Assembly (NCBI GenBank): GCA_947496355.1
Contig: CANMCO010000008.1
Span: forward strand, 62,001 to 126,000
Source of the DNA: an uncultured Aquimarina sp.
Lineage (GTDB): Bacteria; Bacteroidota; Bacteroidia; Flavobacteriales; Flavobacteriaceae
Length of the DNA stretch: 64,000 bases
Direction of reading: 5' to 3'
Shown one piece after another: positions 9,226 to 18,026 of the stretch. A program made the position numbers and the translations under genes. The notes below the pieces were generated by a model, which saw only the letters and a program-made list of their open reading frames with translations, was not told the origin of the DNA and searched no databases. The first letter of the stretch is position 1, and each line of letters starts with the position of its first letter.

Positions 9226-9783
9226 ATGGCACGTACTCCTTCAAATATGCTACCACTTGGCACTACTGCTCCAGAATTCACTCTAATTGATGCAGTTACA
9301 AAAAACACCATCTCATTAAAAAATGTAAAAGGAGAAAAAGGAACCGTAATTATGTTTATATGTAATCATTGTCCTTTCGTAATTCATGTAAACGAAGAAA
9401 TAGTCAGAATTGCAAATGATTACCGTTCTCAAGGGTTTGGTTTTATAGCTATAAGCAGTAATGATGTTGAAAAATACCCACAGGACTCTCCTGAAAAGAT
9501 GTGGAAGGTAGCTCAAGCAAACAATTACACTTTTCCGTATTTATATGATGAAACCCAAGAAATAGCCAGAATGTACGACGCTGCATGCACACCTGATTTT
9601 TATTTATTTGATGCAGAGTTAAAACTTATCTATCGTGGTCAACTTGATGACTCGCGCCCGGGTAATGGAATACCAGTAAATGGACGAGATCTTCGTCAAG
9701 CACTAGATGCAGTATTGCGCAATGCAGCAGTTTCTGACGACCAAAAACCAAGTATTGGGTGCAATATAAAATGGAAGGAGTAA
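9226..9783 (+). CDS. Thioredoxin-family (AhpC/TSA-like) protein
   Basis: This 185-residue cytoplasmic protein has a peroxiredoxin/TlpA-like fold. The active-site-like motif CNHCPFVIHV sits at about residues 46-55, with a cis-proline region CTPDFYLFD further on and the family-typical C-terminal PSIGCNIKWK. No signal peptide is visible. Members are widespread in Bacteroidota and proteobacteria and are presumed redox proteins; the partner is unknown. The GNAT gene begins 4 bases after its stop, so the two form an operon. Confidence 0.87.
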   Translation: MARTPSNMLPLGTTAPEFTLIDAVTKNTISLKNVKGEKGTVIMFICNHCPFVIHVNEEIVRIANDYRSQGFGFIAISSNDVEKYPQDSPEKMWKVAQANNYTFPYLYDETQEIARMYDAACTPDFYLFDAELKLIYRGQLDDSRPGNGIPVNGRDLRQALDAVLRNAAVSDDQKPSIGCNIKWKE

Positions 9784-9787
9784 AAGC

Positions 9788-10315
9788 ATGAGTTCAGAAA
9801 TCACTTTCAAGCCTTGTTCAGAAAGCGACATTGATGTTCTTGTAAAAATCAGCCAACAATTTTATCCCGAACATTATATTCATATCTGGAAAAACAACGA
9901 TCCTAGTTATTATGTAAATCTTAGCTTTACTAAGAAAGCCTTCTATGATGATTTTAAGGTTGATAATATTAAGTATTTTTTAGCTCAAGAAGCTTCAAAA
10001 AATCTAGGGTTATTAAAAATCCGAAAAGATGAACAGGTAGATGGATTTGAAAGTTCTGAAGCGCTTCAACTAGAAAAAATTTACCTCTTAAAAGAATCCA
10101 CCGGCACAGGTGTTGGTAAAAAAGGAATGGAGTTTATAAAAAATTACGCACTTAGTCTTAATAAAAAGGTAATATGGCTTGACGTAATGACGACAAGTCC
10201 TGCTCTTTTTTTCTACAAGAAAATAGGTTTTAGCACTATTTTATTTTATGATTTGGATTATCCTGGTTTAAAAGATGGGTACAAAGAAATGCAGCGAATG
10301 ATATTACCAATTTAA
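9788..10315 (+). CDS. GNAT family N-acetyltransferase
   Basis: The 175-residue protein has the GNAT acetyl-CoA-binding loop (KESTGTGVGKKGMEFI; pattern Q/RxxGxG/A-like) and the later hydrophobic strand and helix IWLDVMTTSPALFFYKKIGF. The acceptor substrate cannot be deduced. It starts 4 bases after the thioredoxin-like gene. Its last four bases overlap the tail of the convergent DinB-family gene. Confidence 0.85.
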   Translation: MSSEITFKPCSESDIDVLVKISQQFYPEHYIHIWKNNDPSYYVNLSFTKKAFYDDFKVDNIKYFLAQEASKNLGLLKIRKDEQVDGFESSEALQLEKIYLLKESTGTGVGKKGMEFIKNYALSLNKKVIWLDVMTTSPALFFYKKIGFSTILFYDLDYPGLKDGYKEMQRMILPI

Positions 10316-10830
10316 GTATGCCTCGCTACAATTTCTAAATGTGCCAAATGATGATTACCGTGCCAGGCATATATTCCTATATCTTCTCCTAGAGAAATTG
10401 CTACACTACCTTCTGGATGAATAAACTCTTTAGCTAGATCCTGAGGAGATAATCCTTTTAAAAAATACACCCATTTGGTATGCAAGGCTTTTAATAGATC
10501 TAATGACAAATTAATAGGCGCAGATTTTGTATCAAATAATTCTGCCCACAATTTTTCATCGTATGCCTTAATAATAGGCCTATCCTCTGTCATTGCCCAT
10601 TTAAAACGAATGTATCCGTTATGATGACTATCATGAATATGATGTATTACTTGTCTGGCAGTCCACCCACCAGGGCGATATGGAGTCTCCAATTGTTTAT
10701 CAGTAAAACCAGAAACTAGATTAGATATTTTTAAAGGTAGTTCTTCAATATCAGATATCCACTTTTCTATATGTGCTGAAGTAATATTTTCAGGACATAT
10801 AAATTTTCCAGTGGGGTATCTAAGATCCAT
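10312..10830 (-). CDS. DinB/YfiT-family metal-dependent enzyme (bacillithiol-transferase-like)
   Basis: This 172-residue protein shows the YfiT/BstA pattern. There is a conserved opening (LRYPTGKF), a first histidine in GGWTARQVIHHIHDSHHN and two histidines in WHGNHHLAHL, which together form the three-His metal site of the DinB four-helix bundle. Homologues from Bacillus are nickel- or zinc-dependent thiol S-transferases; the thiol used in Flavobacteria is uncertain. It lies 11 bases after a secreted hypothetical gene on the same strand and meets the GNAT gene tail to tail with a 4-base overlap. Confidence 0.87.
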   Translation of the reverse strand: MDLRYPTGKFICPENITSAHIEKWISDIEELPLKISNLVSGFTDKQLETPYRPGGWTARQVIHHIHDSHHNGYIRFKWAMTEDRPIIKAYDEKLWAELFDTKSAPINLSLDLLKALHTKWVYFLKGLSPQDLAKEFIHPEGSVAISLGEDIGIYAWHGNHHLAHLEIVARHT

Positions 10831-10841
10831 GCTGTTATATG

Positions 10842-11636
10842 TTATTCAACCTTTGCGTAAACAAATTCTTCATTAGAAAAAAGATCTTTAAGCGTAAGTA
10901 TATTATTGTCTAGGTTTTCGATCTTGTATCTATAGATGCGATCATCCATAGGAAAAAAACACTCTAAAACACCTTCTTCTATTCTTGTTTTTAAACGATT
11001 TGCAAATTTACCATTATAAAAATTAAATCGTATTGTACCTTCAAAAATGATATAATCATCGGTGTTTTGAACAAAAAGCCATCTTCCTTGTAATGCTCTA
11101 TAGGTATCTCTGTTATAAAATTTATTATCTAACAGATATTTCATCTTATTGGCATACCCCAAAAAATCCTCTTCAACAACTACATCATCAAGAGGATAAC
11201 CGGTCTCCTTCTTCTCTACTAGGCTACCATTATCAAAAAAAGACTTTGATTCATACTTAGTAAATGTTCTCTCATAATCCATCATCTTTTGCCCATTTGC
11301 ATTTGTTGCTGTTAGATAAGGTTTTTGAACATAATTTACATAGATCAATTGATCATTCCAGAAATAAAACGTAGTTAACAAATCTGCTGTACGTGTACCA
11401 ACTTTTCTAACTATCTTTTTTAATCTTTCGTGTTCATAGTACCCATTAAGCTCTGCACCATGATCAGCCATCTTATCTAGAAACTCCTCTGGATCAAGAT
11501 AAAAGGTGTCAAATTCTATATAACTATCAATAATCTCCATTTGATCATTGATGTTACTTAAAACCTCGTCTTTTCCTTGTCCAAAAGAAAAATGAACATT
11601 GCTAATGACAAGAAAAGCTAATAATAATTGTTTCAT
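10842..11636 (-). CDS. Hypothetical secreted protein
   Basis: I do not recognise this 264-residue protein. It has a clear Sec signal peptide (MKQLLLAFLVISNVHFSFGQ). The mature part is acidic in its first third. The last 90 residues (from GRWLFVQNTDDYIIFEGT) look like alternating beta strands such as a lipocalin-type or small barrel fold. There is no lipobox, so it should be free in the periplasm or exported. It is upstream of the YfiT-like gene with an 11-base gap, so a shared transcript is likely. Confidence 0.75.
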   Translation of the reverse strand: MKQLLLAFLVISNVHFSFGQGKDEVLSNINDQMEIIDSYIEFDTFYLDPEEFLDKMADHGAELNGYYEHERLKKIVRKVGTRTADLLTTFYFWNDQLIYVNYVQKPYLTATNANGQKMMDYERTFTKYESKSFFDNGSLVEKKETGYPLDDVVVEEDFLGYANKMKYLLDNKFYNRDTYRALQGRWLFVQNTDDYIIFEGTIRFNFYNGKFANRLKTRIEEGVLECFFPMDDRIYRYKIENLDNNILTLKDLFSNEEFVYAKVE

Positions 11637-11948
11637 ATCTAGGGGTCTAACAATTTTGTTTACTTTACATACAAAAGTTATGATATAATTGTTTTAACAA
11701 AATTATTTTTAGCAAAGTAAAAAATTCTAATGTTAAATTAAATTTAAAATCATAAAAATATAGTGAATATCATATTTTTTTTTCTTTACAGTATAACAAT
11801 TCACTTCTTTATTATCCTTTTGTTTTATATATAAACTCAGAAACACTGCATTTAAAGGCCGTATTTTGAATTATTCTCAAAAAAAGCCCCTTAATATTCT
11901 GATTAAGGGACTTTTACAATTTTTTATGTTTTTATTATAATCTAAAAA
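11637..11948. other. 312-base intergenic region
   Basis: This gap lies upstream of the secreted hypothetical gene and downstream of the immunophilin gene. It holds the terminator at 11886-11912 and otherwise very AT-rich sequence that presumably contains the hypothetical gene's promoter. I see no convincing coding potential or RNA gene in it. Confidence 0.6.
11886..11912 (-). terminator. Rho-independent terminator after the cyclophilin-FKBP gene
   Basis: A stem of about 11 bp with one mismatch (arms around 11886-11895 and 11902-11912) is followed on the minus strand by a run of seven T. It lies 37 bases after the immunophilin stop codon. Confidence 0.82.
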
Positions 11949-12881
11949 CTATTTTACTTCTACTAACTCAACATCGAAAATAAGTGTTGCGTTAGGTGGG
12001 ATTACTCCTCCAGCACCTCTTTCTCCATATCCAAGATATGGCGGAATCACAAAACGAGCTTTATCTCCAACTTGTAACAATGCAATACCTTCATCCCATC
12101 CAGAAATTACTTGTCCCATTCCCAGTGGAAAATCAATAGGTTGATTACGCTTATACGAAGAATCAAATACTGTGCCATCTGTCAAACTTCCTTTATAATG
12201 TACAGAAACGGTTTTCCCTTTTTCCGCTTTTACTCCATCCCCTTTTTGAATCACTTTATAACGTAATCCACTCTCTGTTTTATCAAATCCCGCAGCAAGT
12301 TCTTCTAATAACTCTTCAGATTTCTTTTTTGCCGCAGCTTCTCTTTCTGCCTTAGCTCCATTAAACTTTCTAAATGTTTCTACTGCATTAAAACTTTCTG
12401 CCTCTGCTCCTACTCTTATAATTTCTATTTCATCAATAAGATCACCTTGAGCAACAGAATTAACGACATCTTGTCCTTCTAACACTTTTCCAAATACTGT
12501 GTGCTTACCATCTAACCATGATGTTTCGACATGCGTAATAAAAAACTGACTTCCATTTGTTCCTGGACCCGCATTCGCCATAGATAATACTCCGGGGCCA
12601 TCATGTTTCAAATCTGGATGTATTTCATCGTCGAACTGATAGCCTGGTCCACCTGCTCCACTTCCTTGAGGGTCTCCTCCTTGAATCATAAAATCAGGAA
12701 TTACCCGATGAAACTTTAATCCATTGTAATAAGGTTTTCCCTGAGGAATAGCTTGATTTTCTATATTCCCTTCTGCCAAACCAATAAAGTTACCTACTGT
12801 TCCTGGTGTTTTCTGATATTCAAGGTTAATAAGAATATCTCCTTTTGTTGTTTTGAATTTTGCGTATAATCCGTCTTGCAT
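11949..12881 (-). CDS. Dual-family immunophilin: cyclophilin fused to FKBP peptidyl-prolyl isomerase
   Basis: The 310-residue protein contains two unrelated proline isomerase domains. Residues 1-165 are a cyclophilin with [14 protein letters not shown] and [10 protein letters not shown]. Residues about 205-310 are an FKBP with [19 protein letters not shown] and [17 protein letters not shown]. An Ala/Glu/Lys-rich linker (about 170-200) joins them. There is no signal peptide, so it is cytoplasmic and likely assists protein folding. Such cyclophilin-linker-FKBP fusions have been described in a few microbes including Flavobacterium. It is monocistronic, with its own promoter box (12917-12924) and terminator. 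Confidence 0.92.
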   Translation of the reverse strand: MQDGLYAKFKTTKGDILINLEYQKTPGTVGNFIGLAEGNIENQAIPQGKPYYNGLKFHRVIPDFMIQGGDPQGSGAGGPGYQFDDEIHPDLKHDGPGVLSMANAGPGTNGSQFFITHVETSWLDGKHTVFGKVLEGQDVVNSVAQGDLIDEIEIIRVGAEAESFNAVETFRKFNGAKAEREAAAKKKSEELLEELAAGFDKTESGLRYKVIQKGDGVKAEKGKTVSVHYKGSLTDGTVFDSSYKRNQPIDFPLGMGQVISGWDEGIALLQVGDKARFVIPPYLGYGERGAGGVIPPNATLIFDVELVEVK

Positions 12882-12916
12882 AACTGCGTATATTTAAGCT
12901 TTTTAATTTAAAGATG

Positions 12917-12924
12917 CAAAGATA
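12917..12924 (-). promoter_or_regulatory. Bacteroidota -7 box upstream of the immunophilin gene
   Basis: On the minus strand this reads TATCTTTG, a perfect TAnnTTTG box. It would give a transcript start about 28 bases before the ATG at 12881. No good -33 TTG is seen at standard spacing. Confidence 0.55.
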
Positions 12925-12978
12925 AGTAATTGGCAATGGTTTACTATATTTATTCTTTAATCTTAAATAAATTTTATA

Positions 12979-13089
12979 ATGTTAACAAACTTCAAAGAAT
13001 TTGAGATTAAAAATCCCAAAATGATTTACGGAGGAAGTTACAATATTAGAGATCATGGAGACAATCTAGATGTACCTAATGACAATTAA
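12979..13089 (+). CDS. Small Gly-Gly-motif peptide (putative secreted-peptide precursor)
   Basis: This 36-codon frame starts at ATG 12979 and ends with TAA at 13087-13089. The first half is a leader-like stretch (MLTNFKEFEIKNPKMIYGG) ending in Gly-Gly; the rest is short and polar (SYNIRDHGDNLDVPNDN). Leader peptides ending in GG are removed by C39 peptidase/ABC exporters or accompany modifying enzymes, and Bacteroidota genomes carry many such small precursors. No exporter or modification enzyme is adjacent. It lies alone in a 473-base gap between the immunophilin and recQ genes and would be read toward the terminator at 13302. Function is inferred only. Confidence 0.5.
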   Translation: MLTNFKEFEIKNPKMIYGGSYNIRDHGDNLDVPNDN

Positions 13090-13301
13090 TACAAACCATT
13101 AAGACTCAAAAACGTAATGCAACGATTTATACTTCAATGTTTTTTCTTTAACTGATAGTCAGATTATTTATTTTGAATTTTTAAGTAGCCTTGAATAAAC
13201 CTAAAGCCTTTCTTTCAAGATGAATATACTTTCAAAAACTCAACAAGTTTATCTAAAGAAGGTGATTAGAAACGTTACAAATAAGAACATACTGGTAAAA
13301 A

Positions 13302-13333
13302 AGAGGAGAACCAATGGTTCTCCTCTTTTTTTA
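13302..13333. terminator. Bidirectional terminator between small peptide gene and recQ
   Basis: A perfect 11-bp stem (AGAGGAGAACC arm at 13302-13312, partner 13316-13326) with a 3-base loop is flanked by A-run and T-run, so it works on both strands. On the minus strand it ends recQ. On the plus strand it could end a transcript from the small peptide gene at 12979-13089; the 13090-13300 stretch between them has no convincing gene. Confidence 0.88.
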
Positions 13334-13354
13334 ATTTGGAAAACAAATTAATTC

Positions 13355-15559
13355 CTAATTTGCCACTTCACTGATAAACTTAATACGATACAAACGAAGT
13401 TCTTCGTCATCATAGTCGCCGTCAAATTCTTCTATAGCCATGTCTATCTTATCATTTTCTGCTTCAATAAAATATTCATGAATTTCTTCTTGTTGATCTT
13501 CATCCAGAATTTCATCAATCCAGTATGCAATATTGAGTTTGGTCCCACTATAAACAATTGCCTCCATCTCCTTAATAAAGGCAGTCATATCCATTCCTTT
13601 GGCCGCCGCAATATCATCCAAAGGAAGTTTGCGATCAACATTTTGTATGATATATAACTTTAATCCACTATTGGCACCTGTGCTTTTGACAACAAAATCA
13701 TCAGGGCGCATAATATCATTTTCGTCTACATATTTGGCAATAAACTCTACAAACGCAGCACCATATTTCTTTGCCTTTCCTTCTCCTACTCCATGAACAT
13801 TTGCAAGTTCTTCTATGCTAACAGGATATTTTAAAGCCATATCATCAATAGATGGATCCTGAAACACTACAAATGGGGGTACTCCCAATTTTTTGGCAAC
13901 AGTTTTTCGTAAATCCCTAAGCATCCCAGCCAATTTATCATCACCTCCGCCCTTACCGCCAGATTTTGCAGCAGTTATTATAGCATCATCACTTGTATCA
14001 TCATAAATATGATCCTCTGTCATCATGAAACTAGTGGGGTCATCTATAAAATCTTTTCCTTCGGCAGTAATCCTAATCACTCCATAGGTTTCAATATCTT
14101 TACGTAGATATCCTGCAACAAGTACTTGACGAACTAGGGCCATCCAATATTTACCATCCTTTGCCTTACCACTCCCAAAGAAAGATTGCAGATGTGTTTT
14201 ATGAGAAATAATTAAGGCATTGCTTTTACCAATAAGCGTACTTACAAGATCTTTTGACTTATAAATTTCTCCTGTTTTACTTACTACCTCCAGTAAGAGT
14301 TTTACCTCATCTTTGGCTTCATGTTTTTTCTTTGGGTTACGCACATTATCATCCATATCCGCACCATCCCCATTTACACCATCAAATTCTTCACCAAAAT
14401 AATGTAAAATAAATTTACGCCTCGATATTGAAGTCTCTGCAAAAGCCACGACTTCTTGTAACAATGCGTGGCCAATCTCCTGCTCAGCCACAGGTTTGCC
14501 ACTCATAAATTTTTCTAGTTTTTCAATATCTTTATATGCATAATATGCAAGACAATGTCCTTCGCCTCCATCACGGCCCGCACGACCAGTTTCTTGATAA
14601 TAGCTTTCAATACTTTTAGGCATGTCGTGATGAATCACGAAACGTACATCGGGCTTATCAATCCCCATTCCAAAAGCTATCGTAGCAACTACAACATCGG
14701 TATCTTCCATCAAGAACATATCCTGATGTTTTGCTCTAGTCTTGGCATCTAACCCCGCATGATAAGGAACAGCTTTTACCCCATTAACTTCTAGAGTTTG
14801 CGCTAGTTCTTCTACTCGTTTCCTACTCAGACAATAAACGATACCACTTTTTCCGCTATTTTGTTTTACAAATCGGGTGATATCAGCATCAACGTTTTTA
14901 GTCTTTGGTCGTATTTCGTAGTACAAATTAGGTCTGTTAAATGATGCTTTGAAAGTTCGAGCATCACTCATCGCTAAATTTTTCAGAATATCTTCTTGTA
15001 CTTTGGGTGTAGCTGTTGCGGTAAGGCCAATAATAGGAATATTCTCACCAATTCTTCTAATAATATTACGTAGATTTCGATATTCTGGTCTAAAATCATG
15101 TCCCCATTCACTAATACAATGGGCTTCATCTACTGCCAAAAAAGAAATTTTTTGAGATTTTAAAAAATCTACATATTCTTCTTTGGTAAGAGATTCTGGA
15201 GCGACATATAACAATTTAGTAACTCCATTAATGATATCATCCTTTACTTTTTTTACCTCAGATTTATTCAAAGATGAATTTAATACATGGGCAATCCCTT
15301 CTTGCGATGATATACTACGAATAGCATCTACTTGATTTTTCATTAATGCGATCAAAGGTGACACCACAATAGCGGTTCCTTCGCACATCAACGCTGGCAG
15401 TTGGTAACATAGGGACTTTCCACCGCCTGTAGGCATTATTACAAAAGTATTTTGTTTTTCAAGAACACTTTGCACTACCTTTTCCTGTAATCCTCTAAAT
15501 TGACTAAAACCAAAGTACTTTTTTAAAGCACTTTGTAAGTCAGCTTCATTCAAACTCAT
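13355..15559 (-). CDS. recQ: ATP-dependent DNA helicase RecQ
   Basis: The 734-residue protein is a full-length RecQ. Motif I is MPTGGGKSLCYQLP, the DEAH box is in AVDEAHCISEWGHDFRPEY with the RecQ aromatic-rich loop, and the QETGRAGRDG motif VI is present. After the helicase core come the RQC winged-helix region and an HRDC domain near residues 540-620 (DLRKTVAKKLGVPPFVVFQD). The 3'-5' helicase acts in recombination repair. The C-terminal 100 residues beyond HRDC form an additional acidic tail common in Bacteroidota RecQ. It is divergent from kdsD and has its own terminator. Confidence 0.95.
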   Translation of the reverse strand: MSLNEADLQSALKKYFGFSQFRGLQEKVVQSVLEKQNTFVIMPTGGGKSLCYQLPALMCEGTAIVVSPLIALMKNQVDAIRSISSQEGIAHVLNSSLNKSEVKKVKDDIINGVTKLLYVAPESLTKEEYVDFLKSQKISFLAVDEAHCISEWGHDFRPEYRNLRNIIRRIGENIPIIGLTATATPKVQEDILKNLAMSDARTFKASFNRPNLYYEIRPKTKNVDADITRFVKQNSGKSGIVYCLSRKRVEELAQTLEVNGVKAVPYHAGLDAKTRAKHQDMFLMEDTDVVVATIAFGMGIDKPDVRFVIHHDMPKSIESYYQETGRAGRDGGEGHCLAYYAYKDIEKLEKFMSGKPVAEQEIGHALLQEVVAFAETSISRRKFILHYFGEEFDGVNGDGADMDDNVRNPKKKHEAKDEVKLLLEVVSKTGEIYKSKDLVSTLIGKSNALIISHKTHLQSFFGSGKAKDGKYWMALVRQVLVAGYLRKDIETYGVIRITAEGKDFIDDPTSFMMTEDHIYDDTSDDAIITAAKSGGKGGGDDKLAGMLRDLRKTVAKKLGVPPFVVFQDPSIDDMALKYPVSIEELANVHGVGEGKAKKYGAAFVEFIAKYVDENDIMRPDDFVVKSTGANSGLKLYIIQNVDRKLPLDDIAAAKGMDMTAFIKEMEAIVYSGTKLNIAYWIDEILDEDQQEEIHEYFIEAENDKIDMAIEEFDGDYDDEELRLYRIKFISEVAN

Positions 15560-15735
15560 TAAATCCTTTAACTTTTATATCCAATTAAATAAAGACTTCA
15601 CTAACACTAAAACCTGTTTCCCCAAACACAAATCTAGTGGACGTTTTCATTTTTAATTTTTGTATGCCAAATATAATGAAAGCATAAATTAATATGCTTT
15701 TTTTTGACAGTATTTAAAATTAATAAGGTATTGTA

Positions 15736-15743
15736 TACCTTTG
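15736..15743 (+). promoter_or_regulatory. Bacteroidota -7 box upstream of kdsD
   Basis: TACCTTTG is a perfect TAnnTTTG box, 53 bases before the TTG start of kdsD. It would start transcription near 15750 and drive the kdsD-tatC-CMD(-lptB) unit. No well-spaced -33 TTG is visible. Confidence 0.5.
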
Positions 15744-15796
15744 CGTAAATTAAAGATAATAAAATCTTTATTTATAACACGCAAATTTTTTAAATT

Positions 15797-16762
15797 TTGA
15801 ACACCCAAGATACTATAATCTCATACGCAAAAAAAACGATCGCAGAGGAAGCCCGAGCGATAGCCTACCTAGAAGAACTTATCGATGAAGAATTTTCTAA
15901 AGCTGTTGAAACCATACGAGACTCTAACGGTAGAGTTATAATTACAGGAATTGGTAAGAGCGCTATTATTGCCAATAAAATTGTTGCTACAATGAATTCT
16001 ACAGGAACACCTGCAGTATTTATGCATGCTGCAGATGCTATTCATGGAGATTTAGGAAACATTCTTAAAGATGATGTGGTAATTTGTATTTCTAAAAGTG
16101 GAAATACTCCTGAAATCAAAGTACTAGTCCCGTTAATTAAAAGTTTTAATAACCCGTTAATTGGGATTACCGCAAATAAAAAATCATTTTTAGGAGAAGA
16201 AGCCGATTATGTTCTTCATGCATATGTAGAAAAAGAAGCATGCCCAAATAATCTTGCTCCAACAACCAGTACTACGGCACAGTTGGTTATTGGAGATGCT
16301 CTTGCAGTTTGTTTATTACACCTAAAAGGTTTTTCGAGTAATGATTTTGCAAAATATCATCCCGGAGGCGCGTTAGGAAAAAAATTATATTTACGTGTAA
16401 GCGATATCACATCCCGCAACGAAAAACCACAGGTGTCGCCAGAGTCTAATATTAATAGTGTTATTGTTGAAATGACCGAAAAACGTCTTGGGGTAACTGC
16501 CGTTACTGAAAACGGAACTATTATTGGCATTATAACAGACGGCGACCTACGTAGAATGCTCACCACAAATACTTCTTACGAAGGTTTAACGGCTAAAGAT
16601 ATTATGTCTCCAAATCCCAAAAGCATTAACAATAATGCTATGGCAGTAGATGCGCTTGAGAAATTAGAAGAGAACTCTATAACGCAATTATTAGCCGAAG
16701 AAGATGGAAAATATGCCGGCCTTATACATATTCATGATTTAATGAGAGAAGGTATTTTATAA
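15797..16762 (+). CDS. kdsD: Arabinose-5-phosphate isomerase, KpsF/GutQ family
   Basis: The 321-residue enzyme converts ribulose-5-phosphate to arabinose-5-phosphate, the first committed step to Kdo in lipopolysaccharide. An SIS domain fills residues about 1-200 (GIGKSAIIANKIVATMNSTGTP, CISKSGNTPEI, YHPGGALGKKL). Two CBS domains follow (about 205-321). The start codon is TTG at 15797; no better ATG lies upstream in frame, and the alignment of NTQDTIISYAKKTI with family starts supports it. Its stop overlaps the tatC ATG (TAATG). The downstream lptB fits a role in lipopolysaccharide supply. Confidence 0.93.
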   Translation: MNTQDTIISYAKKTIAEEARAIAYLEELIDEEFSKAVETIRDSNGRVIITGIGKSAIIANKIVATMNSTGTPAVFMHAADAIHGDLGNILKDDVVICISKSGNTPEIKVLVPLIKSFNNPLIGITANKKSFLGEEADYVLHAYVEKEACPNNLAPTTSTTAQLVIGDALAVCLLHLKGFSSNDFAKYHPGGALGKKLYLRVSDITSRNEKPQVSPESNINSVIVEMTEKRLGVTAVTENGTIIGIITDGDLRRMLTTNTSYEGLTAKDIMSPNPKSINNNAMAVDALEKLEENSITQLLAEEDGKYAGLIHIHDLMREGIL

Positions 16763-17595
16763 TGACAAAAAACACAAAAAACCCTCAATCCATGTCCTTT
16801 CTGGACCATCTAGAAGAGCTGCGTTGGCATCTTATTAGAGCTACAATCGCAATACTTATTGCTGGTATTGTTGCATTCGTAGCCAAGGAATTTATTTTCG
16901 ATGTACTAATTTTTGGGCCAAAAAAACCAGATTTCCCAACCTATACAAGCCTCTGTCGTTTATCACAGTTTCTTGGGTTAGACCAAAGTTTATGTTTTAA
17001 AGAATTGCCTTTTAGCGTACAAAGCAGAAAGGTAGCCGGACAGTTTTCGGTTCATATTTGGACCTCAATAACCGCTGGTTTTATAATTGCTTTTCCTTAT
17101 GTTTTATACGAATTTTGGAAATTTATTGCTCCTGCTTTATATGACAAGGAGAAAAAATATTCCAAAGGGTTTATAATTATCTGTTCATTATTATTTTTTA
17201 TGGGAGTGCTTTTTGGGTACTATATCATTACTCCTCTATCTATTAATTTCTTGGGAGGTTATCAAGTAAGTAAGGAAGTCCTTAATGAGTTTGATATTGA
17301 TAGTTATATAGCTTTGGTAAGGGCATCAGTTATTGCATGTGGGTTGATATTTGAACTACCTGTGATTATGTTTTTTCTAACAAAAATAGGATTAGTCACA
17401 CCCGAGTTTCTAAAAAAATATCGCAAATTTGCTTTGGTCATTGTACTAATACTTTCAGCAATTATTACACCTCCTGATATTGCTAGTCAGGTTATAGTTG
17501 CTATTCCCGTTTTGGGATTATATGAAGTAAGTATTTTTATTTCTAAGGCCGTTATTAAAAAAGAAAAGAAAAAATTACAAAAACAATCAAAATGA
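16762..17595 (+). CDS. tatC: Sec-independent protein translocase subunit TatC
   Basis: The 277-residue polytopic membrane protein has the TatC opening SFLDHLEELRWHLIRA, the conserved periplasmic-side and helix motifs (FPYVLYEFWKFIAPALYDKEKKYS) and six predicted helices. It is the twin-arginine substrate receptor. An insertion of roughly 30 residues in the first periplasmic loop (FGPKKPDFPTYTSLCRLSQF, ending before SVQSRKVAGQF) is common in Bacteroidota TatC. Start and stop overlap the neighbouring genes (TAATG and ATGA), showing translational coupling within the operon. Confidence 0.95.
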   Translation: MTKNTKNPQSMSFLDHLEELRWHLIRATIAILIAGIVAFVAKEFIFDVLIFGPKKPDFPTYTSLCRLSQFLGLDQSLCFKELPFSVQSRKVAGQFSVHIWTSITAGFIIAFPYVLYEFWKFIAPALYDKEKKYSKGFIIICSLLFFMGVLFGYYIITPLSINFLGGYQVSKEVLNEFDIDSYIALVRASVIACGLIFELPVIMFFLTKIGLVTPEFLKKYRKFALVIVLILSAIITPPDIASQVIVAIPVLGLYEVSIFISKAVIKKEKKKLQKQSK

Positions 17596-17942
17596 GTAAT
17601 ATCGTTGAAGAATTCAATGCATACCGAGAAAAAATGAATTCACGAATTCTTGAAGATAACAATAAAGTTATTAAAAGAATATTTAACCTTGATACCAATG
17701 CCTTTACAGAAGGCGCGCTAAACGTAAAGACTAAGGAATTACTAGGGCTTGTCGCATCCGCAGTAATGCGCTGCGATGACTGTGTGCGTTACCACTTGGA
17801 AACCTGCCATAAAGAAGGATTAACAAAAGAAGAAGTAGCCGAAACACTTAGCATCGCTACTTTGATAGGAGGCACTATTGTAATACCACATTTACGCCGT
17901 GCTTATGAATATTGGGATGCACTAGAAGCGCAGCAATCTTAA
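17592..17942 (+). CDS. Carboxymuconolactone decarboxylase (AhpD-like) family protein
   Basis: This 116-residue all-helical protein has the CMD/AhpD signature CDDCVRYHLETCHKEG with the CxxC-x3-H redox site and the ETLSIATLIGG helix. Family members act as alkylhydroperoxidase-type disulfide reductants or decarboxylases; a redox role is more likely given the intact CxxC. Its ATG overlaps the tatC stop by four bases. Its position between tatC and lptB is common in Flavobacteriaceae. Confidence 0.88.
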   Translation: MSNIVEEFNAYREKMNSRILEDNNKVIKRIFNLDTNAFTEGALNVKTKELLGLVASAVMRCDDCVRYHLETCHKEGLTKEEVAETLSIATLIGGTIVIPHLRRAYEYWDALEAQQS

Positions 17943-18026
17943 CATAATAGAATAAGGTAAAAAAGAATAGTGTACATTTACAAACACATTTTAGCAACAC
18001 ATTCAATCTAAAGAAGTCATTCTGTT

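Noticed and set aside
13220..13339. Possible second small peptide (MNILSKTQQVYLKKVI start)
   Set aside because: The frame runs into the bidirectional terminator without a stop before it, and lacks a Gly-Gly site.
15704..15709. TTGACA hexamer upstream of kdsD as a -35 box
   Set aside because: It is 26 bases from the TACCTTTG box and no TATAAT lies at 17 bases, so neither the Bacteroidota nor the classical spacing fits.
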